64,000 nucleotides of DNA, taken from contig CAZLWX010000004.1 of assembly GCA_964563295.1 (NCBI GenBank), forward strand, positions 5,691 through 69,690, in the 5' to 3' direction. The notes below the pieces were generated by a model, which had not been told where the DNA came from, made no database searches, and saw only the letters and a list, made by a program, of their open reading frames with translations. The stretch's first letter is position 1; every line of letters starts with the position of its first letter. The stretch is from Chryseosolibacter sp964563295 (GTDB lineage Bacteria; Bacteroidota; Bacteroidia; Cytophagales; Cyclobacteriaceae). Shown in pieces: positions 18,124-25,539 of this stretch. The position numbers were made by a program, and so were the translations under genes.

Positions 18124-18795
18124 TCAAAGTGCGTGAATGTTTGCCCGTGTGAAATAATCCTGCAACGACTGGTCAACCGTTTCAATTGCACGACGGCGAA
18201 GCCGCCCATCGCCGCGGTCAGCATGCTTGAGAATTTCCTTGCACTCACGTAAAAACACCAACTCGAAATCGGTTTCTGCACGACTGATGTCTTTTACATT
18301 GTCAATGATGTCGGCGTACTTGATTGTTTGAGCCTCATGGCTAACGGTTCCCAAGCGCTTCGCCTCCCACGTTTTCCTGGTACGACGGTTGGACGCGGGA
18401 AAGTCCTTTTTTGTAAATACGTCAGTCAGCTCGACCACCAGTGAAAAGGTCTTCGACGCCTTTCGCGACCCCATGGTTTGCGAAAGAAACTCTGCCAAAG
18501 CCTCCTTTTCCACAGACGTGTCTTCCAGGATGTCGTGAAGCAAAGCGGCAGCGAGTACGGTCTGGTCGCTTGTGTATTCGCCGCAGATGGTCATCACTCG
18601 TCGTAAGTGGTTGACGTAAGGCTCTTTCGCAAATTTTCGCATCTGATCGCCGTGGGATTCATTGGCAAATGCCATCACCCGATCCAGTACGTCATCCCGT
18701 GTGGTTTCCACGATCTGAAAGGAGTAAAATCCCGTGCATTCGCCACCGCGCGACAAGAAAAGTCGCTTGGGAATGTATTGTGGCGATCTGTTCAC
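18124..18795 (-). CDS. HD-domain hydrolase related to the RelA/SpoT hydrolase domain
   Basis: Up to 223 residues. The HD-type metal site is seen as YVNHLRRV (His63), LLHDILEDT (His87-Asp88, Glu91, Asp92) and a later IKYADIIDNVKDI, the pattern of (p)ppGpp hydrolases of the RelA/SpoT/MESH1 group. No synthetase domain is present. The first 40 residues look unlike the family, and Met41 (18675) is a possible true start. A terminator lies 33 bases upstream of the ATG at 18795, leaving little room for a promoter, which also favours a later start. Confidence 0.8.
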   Translation of the reverse strand: MNRSPQYIPKRLFLSRGGECTGFYSFQIVETTRDDVLDRVMAFANESHGDQMRKFAKEPYVNHLRRVMTICGEYTSDQTVLAAALLHDILEDTSVEKEALAEFLSQTMGSRKASKTFSLVVELTDVFTKKDFPASNRRTRKTWEAKRLGTVSHEAQTIKYADIIDNVKDISRAETDFELVFLRECKEILKHADRGDGRLRRRAIETVDQSLQDYFTRANIHAL

Positions 18796-18827
18796 AATTC
18801 AAAGATCTGTGCACCATTCAAAAAGGA

Positions 18828-18856
18828 ATAAAAAACCCCGAACTGCTTCCGGGGTT
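18828..18856 (-). terminator. Terminator of the sulfatase-FGE operon
   Basis: AACCCCG (18834-18840) pairs with CGGGGTT (18850-18856) around a 9-base loop. On the minus strand the stem runs straight into a T tract. It lies about 130 bases past the stop of the formylglycine-generating enzyme gene. Confidence 0.75.
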
Positions 18857-18989
18857 AGTACAGGCCAAAGAAAAGACCCTCTCTATAAAACTTTGAACCT
18901 GCATGACAAAGTAGACGAATTTCTGCCAATCAATCGACAATTGTATCCGATTAATTTTTTGACCCCTGGCTCAACGGCCAAATCGGCCG

Positions 18990-20042
18990 CTACTGAGAAC
19001 TTTTTGCGCACCGGAAGCCGATGTGCGACTGGCCGCTGTCAAAAGCGGTGGCCTGTCTGGCGCTGGGGCGATAGTTGGCACAGTAGTCCATGGCACACAA
19101 AAACGAGCCGCCTTTTGTAACATATTTTTTGATATTGGGCTCATTTGGATCAAACGACCGTTCGGGACCTGACGGGTTCACCGCCAAACCTTGCTGTGCA
19201 AGCACATGATAATAGTCGGGGTCATAGAGATCGCTGGTCCACTCCCATACATTGCCGATCATGTCGTAAAGACCATACTGATTAGGAGGAAAACTCTTGA
19301 CAGCTGCACTCGACTCAAAACCGTCCAGGACGATGTTGCGATAAGGAAAGCTGCCCTGGAACACGTTCGCAGTGAATTTTCCGTCGGGCGCCAGGTCGGC
19401 CTTCATGTCAAACGGTTTTGATTCCTGTCCGCCGCGCGATGCAAATTCCCATTCAGCCTCTGTCGGGAGTCGCTTTCCCGCCCATTGGCAATAAGCGACC
19501 GCGTCCTCATAGGCGACGTGGACGACGGGATGATCCCATCGGTTATCAAGATTGCTTCCCTTGCCTTCGGGTTGTCTCCAGTTGGCGCCCGGCATCCACC
19601 GCCACCATTGCGAATAGTCATTGAGGCTCACCGGACCATTCGGCGGAAAGAATACGAGCGATCCGGCGACGAGAAGGCTGTCGGGAGGCTTCGGCGTTCC
19701 GGGCGGAAGCTGCTCTTTCAACTCTTCCCAATCGGGTTTTCGTTCGGCAACCGTGACGTAACCCGTTGCCTCAACAAATTTCCGGAACTGTGTGTTGGTT
19801 ACCTCGGTCGCATCAAGCCAAAAGCCATCCACCTTCACCTGGTGAGCGGGCCGTTCATGGATATACGATTGATTATCGTTTGTACCCATCGTGAACTCTC
19901 CACCCGGGATCCAAACCATACCTTCCGGTGCTTCCGTCGGTTGTTGATCTGATGTTGTAGATCGGTCAGCCTCACATGCCGCAAGCAGGCAGACGGCGGC
20001 CAACGTTAACGCGCTATACTTTCTCACGAACAGATTCAACAT
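18990..20042 (-). CDS. Lipoprotein formylglycine-generating enzyme (sulfatase-modifying factor)
   Basis: A 350-residue exported lipoprotein (lipobox LLAAC, Cys23) carrying a full FGE-sulfatase domain (EGMVWIPGGEFTMGTN at about 41-56, TEVTNTQFRKFV, RLPTEAEWEFASRGG, GNVWEWTSD). Near the C terminus GGSFLCAMDYCANYR keeps two cysteines at 316 and 321, spaced C-x4-C as in the active site of authentic FGE. Most family members in this superfamily lack this pair, so real cysteine-to-formylglycine activity is likely. The gene starts 25 bases after a Cys-type sulfatase, its obvious client. Both carry lipoprotein signals, which implies maturation outside the cytoplasm (inference). Confidence 0.9.
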   Translation of the reverse strand: MLNLFVRKYSALTLAAVCLLAACEADRSTTSDQQPTEAPEGMVWIPGGEFTMGTNDNQSYIHERPAHQVKVDGFWLDATEVTNTQFRKFVEATGYVTVAERKPDWEELKEQLPPGTPKPPDSLLVAGSLVFFPPNGPVSLNDYSQWWRWMPGANWRQPEGKGSNLDNRWDHPVVHVAYEDAVAYCQWAGKRLPTEAEWEFASRGGQESKPFDMKADLAPDGKFTANVFQGSFPYRNIVLDGFESSAAVKSFPPNQYGLYDMIGNVWEWTSDLYDPDYYHVLAQQGLAVNPSGPERSFDPNEPNIKKYVTKGGSFLCAMDYCANYRPSARQATAFDSGQSHIGFRCAKSSQ

Positions 20043-20067
20043 TTATAGAGATAAATTGGATTATGAA

Positions 20068-21639
20068 TTAGTCATTATTTCGATGATCGCCAAAACGCTT
20101 TTTAACGGTCCGCTTAAGCGGAATTTTCATGCCCCCGGTACTCTCCAGCCAATCATAAATATCGTTCGTGAGCTCCTCAATCAAAGCTTGATGTTCCGGG
20201 GCTGCGATCAAATTATTCATTTCGTAGGGGTCCTCCTGCAAATCGTAAAACTCGTCGGTATCCCAAACGCCATGGTTTCGAATGAGTTTATATCGATCTG
20301 TTCTCACGCCGTGCATCGTCGGCGTATGAGGGAAGTCGTATTCCCAGTAGTACTCATAAAATACTTTATCGCGCAATTTGGTTTCCGTGCCGGTGAGCAA
20401 TGGCAGTATCGAGTAACCTTGCATGTGGTCGGGCTTTTGAAGGCCCGCGACTTCAAGGATGGTCGGAGCGACATCGATATTCTGGATCATGGCATTCATC
20501 ACTTTTCCTCCCTTGAAGATCGCGGGGCAACGAATCAGAAATGGCAATTTCGCCGACTCCTCATAGAAATGCCGCTTGTCGATCAGGCCGTGTTCGCCAA
20601 AGGAGAATCCGTTATCACCCATGTAGATGACCAGCGTTTCTTCGGTCATGCCATTCTTGTCGAGGTATTCAAGAACCTTGCCGACACTTTCATCTACCGC
20701 TAACAAGGTCTCGCAATAACGCCTGTAGAAGTCTTCAAAGCCGATGGCACCGTGATACATGTAGTCGACGCCATGCCAGCTTTCGCGCTGCATTTTCTGC
20801 CAGTCGGGAACCCTGCCTTTGCCGTAATATTGTGCCCCATTTAAGGGTTTGGTGGCCCCGCGCTCGGCTTCCATCGTCACATTATCGCTAAGCTTTCCAA
20901 CGACAGGGCCTTTCGATGTGTTGTACGAAGGAGGATATGTTATCGGGGCATTGTCGTATTTACCTTTATGTCGTTTCGCAGGGCTGAATTCCGAATGGAC
21001 TGCCTTGTGGGAGAGATATAGGAAGAACGGACGGTCCTTGTCGCGTTTTTCCAACCACTCTAACGCGTGCTCGGTCAGCAGGTCGGTAATGTAGGTCGAG
21101 TCGCCATACTTCTGCTGCTTGCCATTTATGTTAAGGGTTGGGTTATAGTAAACACCCTGTCCCCTGAAACTCTCCCAGTGATCGAACCCGGGTCGTGGAC
21201 GGTCATCCGCCTCACCCATATGCCATTTTCCAAAAAAAGCCGTTGCGTAGCCAGCCCGCTGAAGGTATTGAGGAAAGAAGGTCAGGTTGCCTGGGTCAGG
21301 TGCGATGTTATCCACAACGGTGTGGCTATGCGAATACAAACCCGTCAGGATCGATGCACGGCTCGGCGAGCAAAGCGCAGTGGTGGCATACGCATTGGGA
21401 AAGTACGCTCCTTCATGGGCCAGCCGGTCCATATTCGGTGTCTCCAGCCAGGGAACTTTTCCGGTAAATCCCATAAAATCGAACCGATGGTCGTCGGTCA
21501 GAATGAAGATCACATTGCGCGGCGAGGCGCCTTCAATCCGCTTCAGGTTGAGCGAAGCCTGATCTTCCTGTTTTCCCGTTTGTGCACATGAGATGAGTAC
21601 CAGGAAGATCACCAATCCGGAAATCATTGACTTTAACAT
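20068..21639 (-). CDS. Cys-type sulfatase (S1 family) lipoprotein
   Basis: A 523-residue lipoprotein. The ATG at 21639 gives lipobox LISC (Cys18); an 11-residue longer reading from 21672 spoils the signal. Metal site NVIFILTDDHRFD (Asp49-Asp50) and active site CSPSRASILTG, whose Cys90 would be converted to formylglycine. The later HKAVHSEF, YMGDNGFSFGEHGL and KRHFYEESAKLPFLIR are typical of the S1 family; the C-terminal EYYWEYDFPHTPTMHGVRTDRYKL resembles glycan and choline-sulfatase-like branches. First gene of an operon with the FGE. The substrate, a sulfated sugar or ester, cannot be fixed. Confidence 0.93.
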   Translation of the reverse strand: MLKSMISGLVIFLVLISCAQTGKQEDQASLNLKRIEGASPRNVIFILTDDHRFDFMGFTGKVPWLETPNMDRLAHEGAYFPNAYATTALCSPSRASILTGLYSHSHTVVDNIAPDPGNLTFFPQYLQRAGYATAFFGKWHMGEADDRPRPGFDHWESFRGQGVYYNPTLNINGKQQKYGDSTYITDLLTEHALEWLEKRDKDRPFFLYLSHKAVHSEFSPAKRHKGKYDNAPITYPPSYNTSKGPVVGKLSDNVTMEAERGATKPLNGAQYYGKGRVPDWQKMQRESWHGVDYMYHGAIGFEDFYRRYCETLLAVDESVGKVLEYLDKNGMTEETLVIYMGDNGFSFGEHGLIDKRHFYEESAKLPFLIRCPAIFKGGKVMNAMIQNIDVAPTILEVAGLQKPDHMQGYSILPLLTGTETKLRDKVFYEYYWEYDFPHTPTMHGVRTDRYKLIRNHGVWDTDEFYDLQEDPYEMNNLIAAPEHQALIEELTNDIYDWLESTGGMKIPLKRTVKKRFGDHRNND

Positions 21640-21722
21640 AACCTTTCGTTTTTCGTCCACAAAAGAAACCACAACTCACATCTCTCTCAACCTGTGTTTT
21701 ATAGGCGGTACTTTAGCTCCGA

Positions 21723-21784
21723 TCCCGATAGCTATCGGGACTATCGGGATTGGCCTTTGAACTTTGGCCCTTGGCCTTTGGCCT
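21723..21784. repeat. Palindrome TCCCGATAGCTATCGGGA plus TTGGCCT heptad array
   Basis: A perfect 18-base palindrome at 21723-21740 with an extra half copy (CTATCGGGAT), followed directly by TTGGCCT-type words starting at 21750, 21757, 21764, 21771 and 21778, exactly 7 bases apart. It lies in the divergent gap between the sulfatase and SMP-30 genes. Confidence 0.85.
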
Positions 21785-21827
21785 TCGCTTCCGGCGTGAC
21801 AACCACAAATTTCTGATAAATTGCGGA

Positions 21828-22754
21828 ATGACCAAGAAAGTAGCGTTTTGTTGTAGCTGGATCATTCTCGCCTGCGTGGCAGGACACGCTAATGTTAGAC
21901 AATCAGCCTTTTCGATACACGGCTCCGACAGTCTTTTTCGACAGGGCGAAAAACCCCGTCTGGTTTCCTCCCAATTCGCATTCACAGAGGGTCCCGCTGT
22001 CGATCAGTCAGGTAATGTCTATTTTACCGATCAGCCCAATGACCGCATTTGGAAGTACGACACCGATGGGAAGCTGACGTTATACATGGAAAATGCCCGC
22101 CGTGCAAACGGAATGTACTTTGACAACAGTGGAAACCTCATTGCCTGCGCCGACGAATCAAATCAGCTGGTAATTATTGCAGCTGATAAGTCGATATCGG
22201 TCATGCTTGATAATATTGACGGCAAGGCCATGAACGGTCCAAATGATGTCTGGGTACACCCTAATGGCGACATCTACTTTACTGATCCGCTGTACAAGCG
22301 TCCCTATTGGAACGAGAATCTGGTTCACTCGCTCAAGGAAAATGTTTACCTCCTGCGCAAGGGAAGTAGGCGAGCCGTAGTCGTCGATGACGACATCGAA
22401 AAACCAAATGGTATCGTCGGCACGGCGGACGGTAAATGGTTATATGTCGCTGACATCAAAGGCAACAAGACCTATCGGTACGAGATCGCGAAGGACGGTT
22501 CACTTTCAAACCGCACGCTCTTTGCGGAGCAGGGTTCTGATGGCATGACCACGGACGAGCGCGGCAATGTCTACCTTACCGGAAAAGGGGTCACGGTGTA
22601 CAACTCCCATGGAGAAAGGATCGCGCAGATCGATGTGCCCGCAAACTGGACAGCGAACGTGTGCTTCGGTGGTCGGGAAAGAAATCAATTATTCATAACG
22701 GCCACGGAGTCCGTGTTTGTAATGGAAATGCTGGTGAAAGGCGTGCAGCAATAA
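21828..22754 (+). CDS. Exported SMP-30/gluconolactonase-family protein
   Basis: 308 residues. I start it at the ATG at 21828 (MTKKVAFCCSWIILACVAGHA), which gives a signal peptide; the frame from 21750 would be encoded by the repeat array. Six-bladed propeller with the family's metal ligands: FTEGPAVDQSGNVYFTD (Glu), MNGPNDVWVHPNGDIYFTD (Asn/Asp), KPNGIVGTADGKWLYVAD. SMP-30 enzymes hydrolyse sugar lactones with a divalent metal. It diverges from the sulfatase operon, which suggests a periplasmic carbohydrate role. Confidence 0.88.
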   Translation: MTKKVAFCCSWIILACVAGHANVRQSAFSIHGSDSLFRQGEKPRLVSSQFAFTEGPAVDQSGNVYFTDQPNDRIWKYDTDGKLTLYMENARRANGMYFDNSGNLIACADESNQLVIIAADKSISVMLDNIDGKAMNGPNDVWVHPNGDIYFTDPLYKRPYWNENLVHSLKENVYLLRKGSRRAVVVDDDIEKPNGIVGTADGKWLYVADIKGNKTYRYEIAKDGSLSNRTLFAEQGSDGMTTDERGNVYLTGKGVTVYNSHGERIAQIDVPANWTANVCFGGRERNQLFITATESVFVMEMLVKGVQQ

Positions 22755-22776
22755 ACCCGCAACAGCAACCCGTCCC

Positions 22777-23106
22777 CTACTCCACACTTACGGAATCCTT
22801 TCCAACCTGATTTCGGACCCATTCTCGCAATTTCTCTTGCTCTTCCGGGTCGAGGTAGAGAAATGATTTTCGATATTCCTTTATAAAAAGCTTTTTACTG
22901 AAACTTATTTTCGTCAACACCACTTTCGCATAGTCGAGCATGCTATTCTTAAAGATCGCTCCCTTCATAACTGGTAAATCAACTCCTGATCTCACAACGT
23001 GATACACAAACGATTGTTTCGCGTCGCGAGTATTTTTAGCAAAGAAAAATTGAGCGAAGGCATCATCGCTGTCAGTAAGGTGACTCTCAAACCTGGAGCG
23101 CAACAT
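22777..23106 (-). CDS. Small protein of unknown function, third gene of the Hsp20 cluster
   Basis: 109 residues from the ATG at 23106 (MLRSRFESHLTDSDDAFAQFF); the longer frame to 23193 overlaps deeply with the PRC-barrel gene and looks like its shadow. The protein is basic and mostly helical (FSKKLFIKEYRKSFLYLDPEEQEKLREWVRNQV). Its start overlaps the PRC-barrel gene's end by 20 bases, so translation is likely coupled. I do not recognise a family. Confidence 0.6.
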   Translation of the reverse strand: MLRSRFESHLTDSDDAFAQFFFAKNTRDAKQSFVYHVVRSGVDLPVMKGAIFKNSMLDYAKVVLTKISFSKKLFIKEYRKSFLYLDPEEQEKLREWVRNQVGKDSVSVE

Positions 23107-23491
23107 TTGAACCCCACAGCATATCCAGTCGCTTAAAGAAATGACTGTTGGTGTATGGCCAATGCATCTTGTCGAAGCCGGGCATGCTTTCAAACGCTTG
23201 CCGGCTTCGGTCGAGTAGAAAAATACCGTCGTCGAGTTGAAGCGTCAGATGCCGGAAGGGTACAGCGAAGAGCTTTCCGCCCAGGCCAAAAAATCCTTCA
23301 AACCGGATAACCACATACTCCACCCGGCCTGTATGGACATTGATCATCAGATTCTCGATGACGCCCAGATCTTCCTGGTCGCAGCTGACAACACGTCGCC
23401 CGATGAAGGTACCGGCAGCTATCCGGCTGGGCAATATTTGCACTTCCAACGCAGCGTCAGCCTCTGCGCGAGCTTTACTTAGGATGGTCAT
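23087..23491 (-). CDS. PRC-barrel domain protein
   Basis: 134 residues. A PRC-barrel (about 20-95) is visible as GRRVVSCDQEDLGVIENLMINVHTG, then VEYVVIRF, GGKLFAVPFRHL, IFLLD. PRC-barrel proteins of this size are cytoplasmic adaptors often found with general-stress genes. It lies 26 bases after the Hsp20 gene and overlaps the next small gene. Confidence 0.85.
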   Translation of the reverse strand: MTILSKARAEADAALEVQILPSRIAAGTFIGRRVVSCDQEDLGVIENLMINVHTGRVEYVVIRFEGFFGLGGKLFAVPFRHLTLQLDDGIFLLDRSRQAFESMPGFDKMHWPYTNSHFFKRLDMLWGSNVALQV

Positions 23492-23517
23492 GATGTTTGG
23501 TTTTTCAGGATTGTATT

Positions 23518-23943
23518 TTATTGCACGGTTATCGGTTTCTTCCCTCGCCCCTCCTCTGTCGATTTTTTTGCGATGGAAATGCGAAGAACCCCATCCTCAT
23601 ATCTGGCGCCGATATCCTTTTCAGAAATGCCGTTGGGAAGATTGAAGGATCTTGAGAAAGCCTCATATCCAAACTCCTGCCGGGTGTAGTTGTCTTCTTC
23701 AGCTTTCTTTTCTTGCTTCTTCTCCGCAGAAATTGTCAACATATTGTCATCCAGCGAAATATTGAAATCATTTTTCGCAAACCCGGGTACAGCCAATTCG
23801 ATTTCATATCCCTTCTCCATATCCTTCACGTTGACCGCCGGCATATGCATTCGTCCCAGACGGGCCGAATTTGCAAACCAGTCATCGTTAAAAAAGTCCG
23901 ACAAAAACGAAGTTTCAAGTGGTGATCTCTTGATTAATGCCAT
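23518..23943 (-). CDS. Small heat-shock protein, Hsp20/alpha-crystallin family
   Basis: 141 residues. An alpha-crystallin domain spans about 35-130 (MPAVNVKDMEKGYEIELAVPGF, FNISLDDNMLTISAEKK, FSRSFNLPNGI, YEDGVLRISIAKK) with a short tail. It acts as an ATP-independent holdase for unfolding proteins in the cytoplasm. First gene of a likely three-gene unit with the PRC-barrel and the small unknown. Unusually for this window it has a strong Shine-Dalgarno, AAAGGAGG, 5 bases before the ATG. Confidence 0.95.
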   Translation of the reverse strand: MALIKRSPLETSFLSDFFNDDWFANSARLGRMHMPAVNVKDMEKGYEIELAVPGFAKNDFNISLDDNMLTISAEKKQEKKAEEDNYTRQEFGYEAFSRSFNLPNGISEKDIGARYEDGVLRISIAKKSTEEGRGKKPITVQ

Positions 23944-23948
23944 AAAAT

Positions 23949-23956
23949 CCTCCTTT
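23949..23956 (-). promoter_or_regulatory. Strong Shine-Dalgarno of hsp20
   Basis: The minus strand reads AAAGGAGG, then ATTTT, then ATG (start at 23943). The other starts I inspected here have A-rich leaders with little or no SD, as is usual in Bacteroidota, apart from a weaker AAGGAG before porU2. The same 7-mer complement, CCTCCTT, occurs in the small-RNA candidate at 24786-24792. Confidence 0.7.
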
Positions 23957-24085
23957 CGTTTATATCCTTCATGTTTGAAGCATTGTACAAAAGTGTGCCA
24001 TTTCGCAAGTCGCTATGAGTCTGACCACTTCGCAACCGGCCGTTTCATTTTGAGGAAGAAAAACGGCAGCCGAACGAGATCAGCC

Positions 24086-24529
24086 TTACGTCTTTTGTGG
24101 TTCCTGCTCCCACAACACTGCAAGCTCCTGCGGGAACTGATTGATGATATCCCTGATCTCTCCCTCCGAAACATAGTGCCTCAACACCCGAAAAACAGCT
24201 TTCGTCTTGGATGTTGCCATTTCGTCGCTTCCGAAATCGTGCGGCGCTGTTCTTGGATTTTGCAGCAGCAGACATTCAGTAAACTCCTCCATGGTGCGAA
24301 TACGATGATGAGGATGGAAATGCCACCCGTTCACATAGATCGCCTTTACCAACATGGGCAACTGCGATATGAGGTGCAGAGACTCTTCCGGCGATAGAAT
24401 GTCGCGCATGGTATGCAGCACCGCCGTCATGACGCGTTCGGCGTGATCCGTTCCCTGACGTCCGCCAAGTTCGGTCGCGACTTCATTTACAAATTGACGC
24501 CCGTCCTGGGCATATTGCTCAAACTTCAT
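24086..24529 (-). CDS. DUF2267 domain protein
   Basis: 147 residues, all-helical. Two DUF2267 repeats are visible: FVNEVATELGGRQGTDHAER with VLHTMRDILSPEESLHLISQLP, then KTKAVFRVLRHYVSEGEIRDIINQFPQELAVLW. Members are often encoded near stress and small heat-shock genes, as here; their biochemical role is not established. It has its own upstream gap; no promoter match was found. Confidence 0.88.
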   Translation of the reverse strand: MKFEQYAQDGRQFVNEVATELGGRQGTDHAERVMTAVLHTMRDILSPEESLHLISQLPMLVKAIYVNGWHFHPHHRIRTMEEFTECLLLQNPRTAPHDFGSDEMATSKTKAVFRVLRHYVSEGEIRDIINQFPQELAVLWEQEPQKT

Positions 24530-24737
24530 AGTGATGTTTTTTGTTTGGACCCTGGTGTTCGGGGATAAAAAATATACCCCTGGAATTTCATCATGATCGA
24601 ACAGGCAGGCGGGGCGGGGGAACGGCGAGCAAGGGCCGCAGACAACGAGCTTGCAGCGTGGGAAAGCTTTTGGAGCTGCGTATACCAGATTTCAGGCAAT
24701 CTTTCGAACTCACATTGCGGTTTTTTCCTGGAAATGA

Positions 24738-24770
24738 TTTGGTTTAGCCAGAAAAAAGGATATAATTTTG
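24738..24770 (+). promoter_or_regulatory. Bacteroidota-type promoter of the small-RNA candidate
   Basis: TTTG at 24738-24741 and TAATTTTG (an exact TAnnTTTG) at 24763-24770, 21 bases apart. If the overlapping TATAATTTTG is taken, the spacing is 19. It faces the terminator at 24825-24860. Confidence 0.6.
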
Positions 24771-24775
24771 GTCAC

Positions 24776-24860
24776 GTTAAACTTACCTCCTTCGACAATA
24801 GGTATGTTTCAACAGCAGCTAGAAAGCAGCCGGACCAAGACGGGTTCGGCTGCTTTTTTT
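24776..24860 (+). ncRNA. Candidate small regulatory RNA (about 85 nt)
   Basis: The promoter match upstream predicts a transcript starting near 24776. It ends in a 12-bp stem (24825-24836 with 24843-24854, one G-U pair, loop AAGACG) followed by six T. No start codon with a sensible frame lies between. The 5' part has an exposed CCTCCTT (24786-24792), the same sequence as the anti-Shine-Dalgarno of 16S rRNA. C-rich CCTCC motifs are used by several known sRNAs to block ribosome binding. Exact ends are estimates. Confidence 0.5.
24825..24860 (+). terminator. Strong intrinsic terminator of the small-RNA candidate
   Basis: AGCAGCCGGACC pairs fully with GGTTCGGCTGCT around a 6-base loop, then TTTTTT. 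On the opposite strand the stem is followed by only TTCTAG, so it points to plus-strand transcription, not to the end of the neighbouring minus-strand gene. Confidence 0.8.
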
Positions 24861-24893
24861 ATTTGTTAAAGGATGATGGGCTAAGTACAAGGT

Positions 24894-25511
24894 CTATTCA
24901 AACACAAATTTATTTGCACTGCGAAGTTCGTCCTCGGTGATGGTGTGGCCGATGTTGGGATAGATCTTCAGTGTAACTTCGGCATTCATCGATCGCATAA
25001 TATCGGCGGATGCACGAGCACGCTCAACGGGAACGTGAGGATCCGGGTCGCCGGTACCGATGAATACAGGTGTCGATTTAAAGTCGCCCGTGTATTGCTC
25101 GGAGTAGATCCTGTCTCCAATCAGTCCTCCAGTGAATGCAACCACACCGCCCCAGCGCCTTGCATGGCGAGCAATAAATTCGAGCGTCAGGCAGGCGCCC
25201 TGCGAAAAGCCAGCAAAGAAAATCCGATCATCGCTAATGTCGTGTTTCCTCAGGTCGTCCACGACTTCACTGATCAACTCGATAGCTGAAGAAAGCCACG
25301 GCTCATTCTGTTGGGGCGGGACGAGAAATGAGTATGGATACCAGGTGAAATTTGTAGCCTCGGGCGCGACCACAGCAAAATCACCGACGTTCAGATGGTC
25401 GGCGAGGCCGACAATATCCCGCGCATCAGCCCCCCGGCCATGCAGCATGATCAACGCCTTTTCGGCCTGGTCAAGAGGTGTTCCTTTAAAGAGAAGCTTT
25501 TTTGCGTGCAT
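24894..25511 (-). CDS. Phospholipase/carboxylesterase-family alpha/beta hydrolase (MhqD-like)
   Basis: 205 residues, cytoplasmic. The catalytic triad is visible: Ser103 in FFAGFSQGACLTLEF, Asp155 or Asp157 in GTGDPDPHVP, His189 in IGHTI; the oxyanion loop is MLHGRGADARD. It starts 28 bases after the ring-cleaving dioxygenase. The same pairing occurs in the Bacillus mhqNOD operon, where MhqD and MhqO act on quinone-type electrophiles. An esterase acting on ring-cleavage products is a reasonable guess. Confidence 0.85.
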   Translation of the reverse strand: MHAKKLLFKGTPLDQAEKALIMLHGRGADARDIVGLADHLNVGDFAVVAPEATNFTWYPYSFLVPPQQNEPWLSSAIELISEVVDDLRKHDISDDRIFFAGFSQGACLTLEFIARHARRWGGVVAFTGGLIGDRIYSEQYTGDFKSTPVFIGTGDPDPHVPVERARASADIMRSMNAEVTLKIYPNIGHTITEDELRSANKFVFE

Positions 25512-25539
25512 TTTTCTTTTCTACGTTGGTACTCGGGAT

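Larger units (their letters stand above)
24530..24893. other. Gap holding a small-RNA candidate
   Basis: 364 bases without a protein gene. The left 200 bases show nothing I can name; the right half holds a promoter match (24738-24770) and a strong terminator (24825-24860) on the plus strand with no ORF between them. Confidence 0.6.

Noticed and set aside
23690..24397. 235-residue plus-strand ORF
   Set aside because: Antisense to both hsp20 and the DUF2267 gene, which have clear domains.
24593..24940. 115-residue plus-strand ORF
   Set aside because: It reads through the promoter and terminator of the small-RNA candidate and into the opposite gene's end; no domain or leader.
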